Source: JAYEPK01 sp048569615
GTDB taxonomy: Archaea > Thermoplasmatota > Penumbrarchaeia > Penumbrarchaeales > Penumbrarchaeaceae
NCBI GenBank assembly: GCA_048569615.1
Contig: JBLIRK010000003.1
Span: 31,211 to 95,210, forward strand
Direction of reading: 5' to 3'
Length of the DNA stretch: 64,000 nucleotides
Part shown: piece by piece, positions 63,530-64,000 of the stretch
How the letters are laid out: every line of letters begins with the position of its first letter
Position numbering within the stretch: the stretch's first letter is position 1
Position numbers and translations under genes: made by a program
Notes under the pieces: model-generated
Told to the model about the DNA's origin: nothing
The model's input: only the letters and a program-made list of their open reading frames with translations
The model's database searches: none

Positions 63530-64000
63530 ATGAACAGGTGGATTATCGTTGTCGGAGCCATACTCATCCAGCTATGTCTGGGAGCGATATATGCATGGGG
63601 TGTTTTTACACCGCCGCTTTCGGCGCCTCTCCCGGATAATGATTTCATTGACATCGCATCCGATGATGGCGTAATGGTTGTTGTGGATGGTGAACTGAAA
63701 GTAGGCAAGGAAGTCAACATATCATTGACCTTTACCAAGGATAATGTGAAAATCACGGACCTTGAAAATCTATCGGTCCTGTTGGAATTGAAGGACAAGA
63801 ATGATAAGACTGTCAAAGACGATAAAGTTATCCAATTCGTTGGGATAGTCTATAAAGAAGGCAAACCCATTACCGCTGGACCCTACACCCCCGTCTTGGA
63901 TGGTGACCATTTCAATATCACCACCAAGGTAACAAAACCCGGGAACTGGCACTTCGTTATTGAGGGAAGCAGCATAGAAAATGAGACAATGGTGGAATAT
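63530..64000 (+). CDS. OFA-family MFS transporter with large insertion after helix 1, cut by the window end
   Basis: The first 157 residues of a protein whose start MNRWIIVVGAILIQLCLGAI followed by YAWGVFTPPL is that of oxalate/formate antiporter-like MFS transporters. In that family helix 2 should follow after about 20 residues. Here an extracytoplasmic stretch of at least 120 residues follows instead, with beta-strand-like parts (VGKEVNISLTFTKDNV, GPYTPVLDGDHFNIT, KPGNWHFVIEGSS) that recall FixH or Ig-like domains. ATG 63530 follows GAAGGT. The rest lies outside the window, so the transporter half is predicted only from helix 1. Confidence 0.72.
   Translation, partial: MNRWIIVVGAILIQLCLGAIYAWGVFTPPLSAPLPDNDFIDIASDDGVMVVVDGELKVGKEVNISLTFTKDNVKITDLENLSVLLELKDKNDKTVKDDKVIQFVGIVYKEGKPITAGPYTPVLDGDHFNITTKVTKPGNWHFVIEGSSIENETMVEY

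Noticed and set aside
1..64000. CRISPR arrays, insertion sequences or rRNA genes
   Set aside because: I saw no regularly spaced repeats outside protein repeats, no transposase-like frames and no rRNA-like stretches.

Overview
The window is archaeal. It holds replication factor C large subunit, RNA polymerase subunit N, ribosomal protein eS17, a TYW1-type wyosine enzyme, a CDP-alcohol lipid synthase and a complete archaellum assembly set (FlaB, D/E, F, G, H, I, J). Genes are preceded by TATA-like boxes, some close enough to the start codon to suggest leaderless mRNAs. A full-length formate-tetrahydrofolate ligase, the archaellum type and many giant secreted Ig/FN3/propeller proteins fit a Thermoplasmatota-like euryarchaeon; that placement is inference. 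I see no mobile elements, CRISPR arrays or rRNA genes. The one tRNA is tRNA-Pro(GGG).

Layout. 1-9.1 kb is mostly housekeeping and metabolic: rfcL (cut by the left edge), a PAS histidine kinase, a winged-helix/PRC-barrel pair, a peroxiredoxin, a copper ATPase followed by a 55-residue YHS protein, fhs and tyw1. 9.2-17.9 kb is a pair of overlapping giant surface proteins (Asp-box propeller plus Ig/FN3 repeats, one C-terminal membrane anchor, Pro-rich cytoplasmic tail). 18-21.3 kb holds a membrane phosphoesterase, a secreted Ca-binding repeat protein and a hemerythrin. Between the last two lie three copies of a promoter-like module with fixed internal spacing.

21.3-33.5 kb, minus strand, is one 12-kb operon. 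It begins with a 1510-residue Ig-repeat protein with five C-terminal membrane segments and an acidic-tailed 368-residue protein, neither a known archaellum component, and continues flaB-flaD/E-flaF-flaG-flaH-flaI-flaJ. 33.7-35.9 kb holds an AK6-type kinase and two lipid-type membrane enzymes. 35.9-47.2 kb holds an aspartase, an inactive-looking C39-like surface protein, mtnA, a four-repeat PorA-like surface protein with a zinc-ribbon tail, a PlsC-like acyltransferase, a TPR/zinc protein and eS17. 47.3-53.4 kb holds a giant PQQ-propeller surface protein that also ends in a zinc ribbon, a beta-CASP nuclease and rpoN.

53.7-56.1 kb is a three-gene overlapping operon: cysteine hydrolase, flavoprotein, RlmN/Cfr-like radical SAM. 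The flavoprotein has no usable ATG/GTG/TTG and appears to start at ATT. 56.8-63.0 kb is a nine-gene operon around a tungsten-type aldehyde ferredoxin oxidoreductase. It carries a polyferredoxin, ThiF/MoaD/MobB cofactor genes, a six-helix membrane protein and two extracytoplasmic proteins whose repeated domain resembles a cofactor-free sulfite-oxidase fold. The window ends inside an OFA-family transporter gene with a large extracytoplasmic insertion right after its first membrane helix.

The best candidates for undescribed biology are the AOR operon with its outward-facing domains, the extended archaellum operon, the flavoprotein/RlmN-like operon, the chimeric OFA transporter and the triple promoter module at 20.5-20.8 kb.
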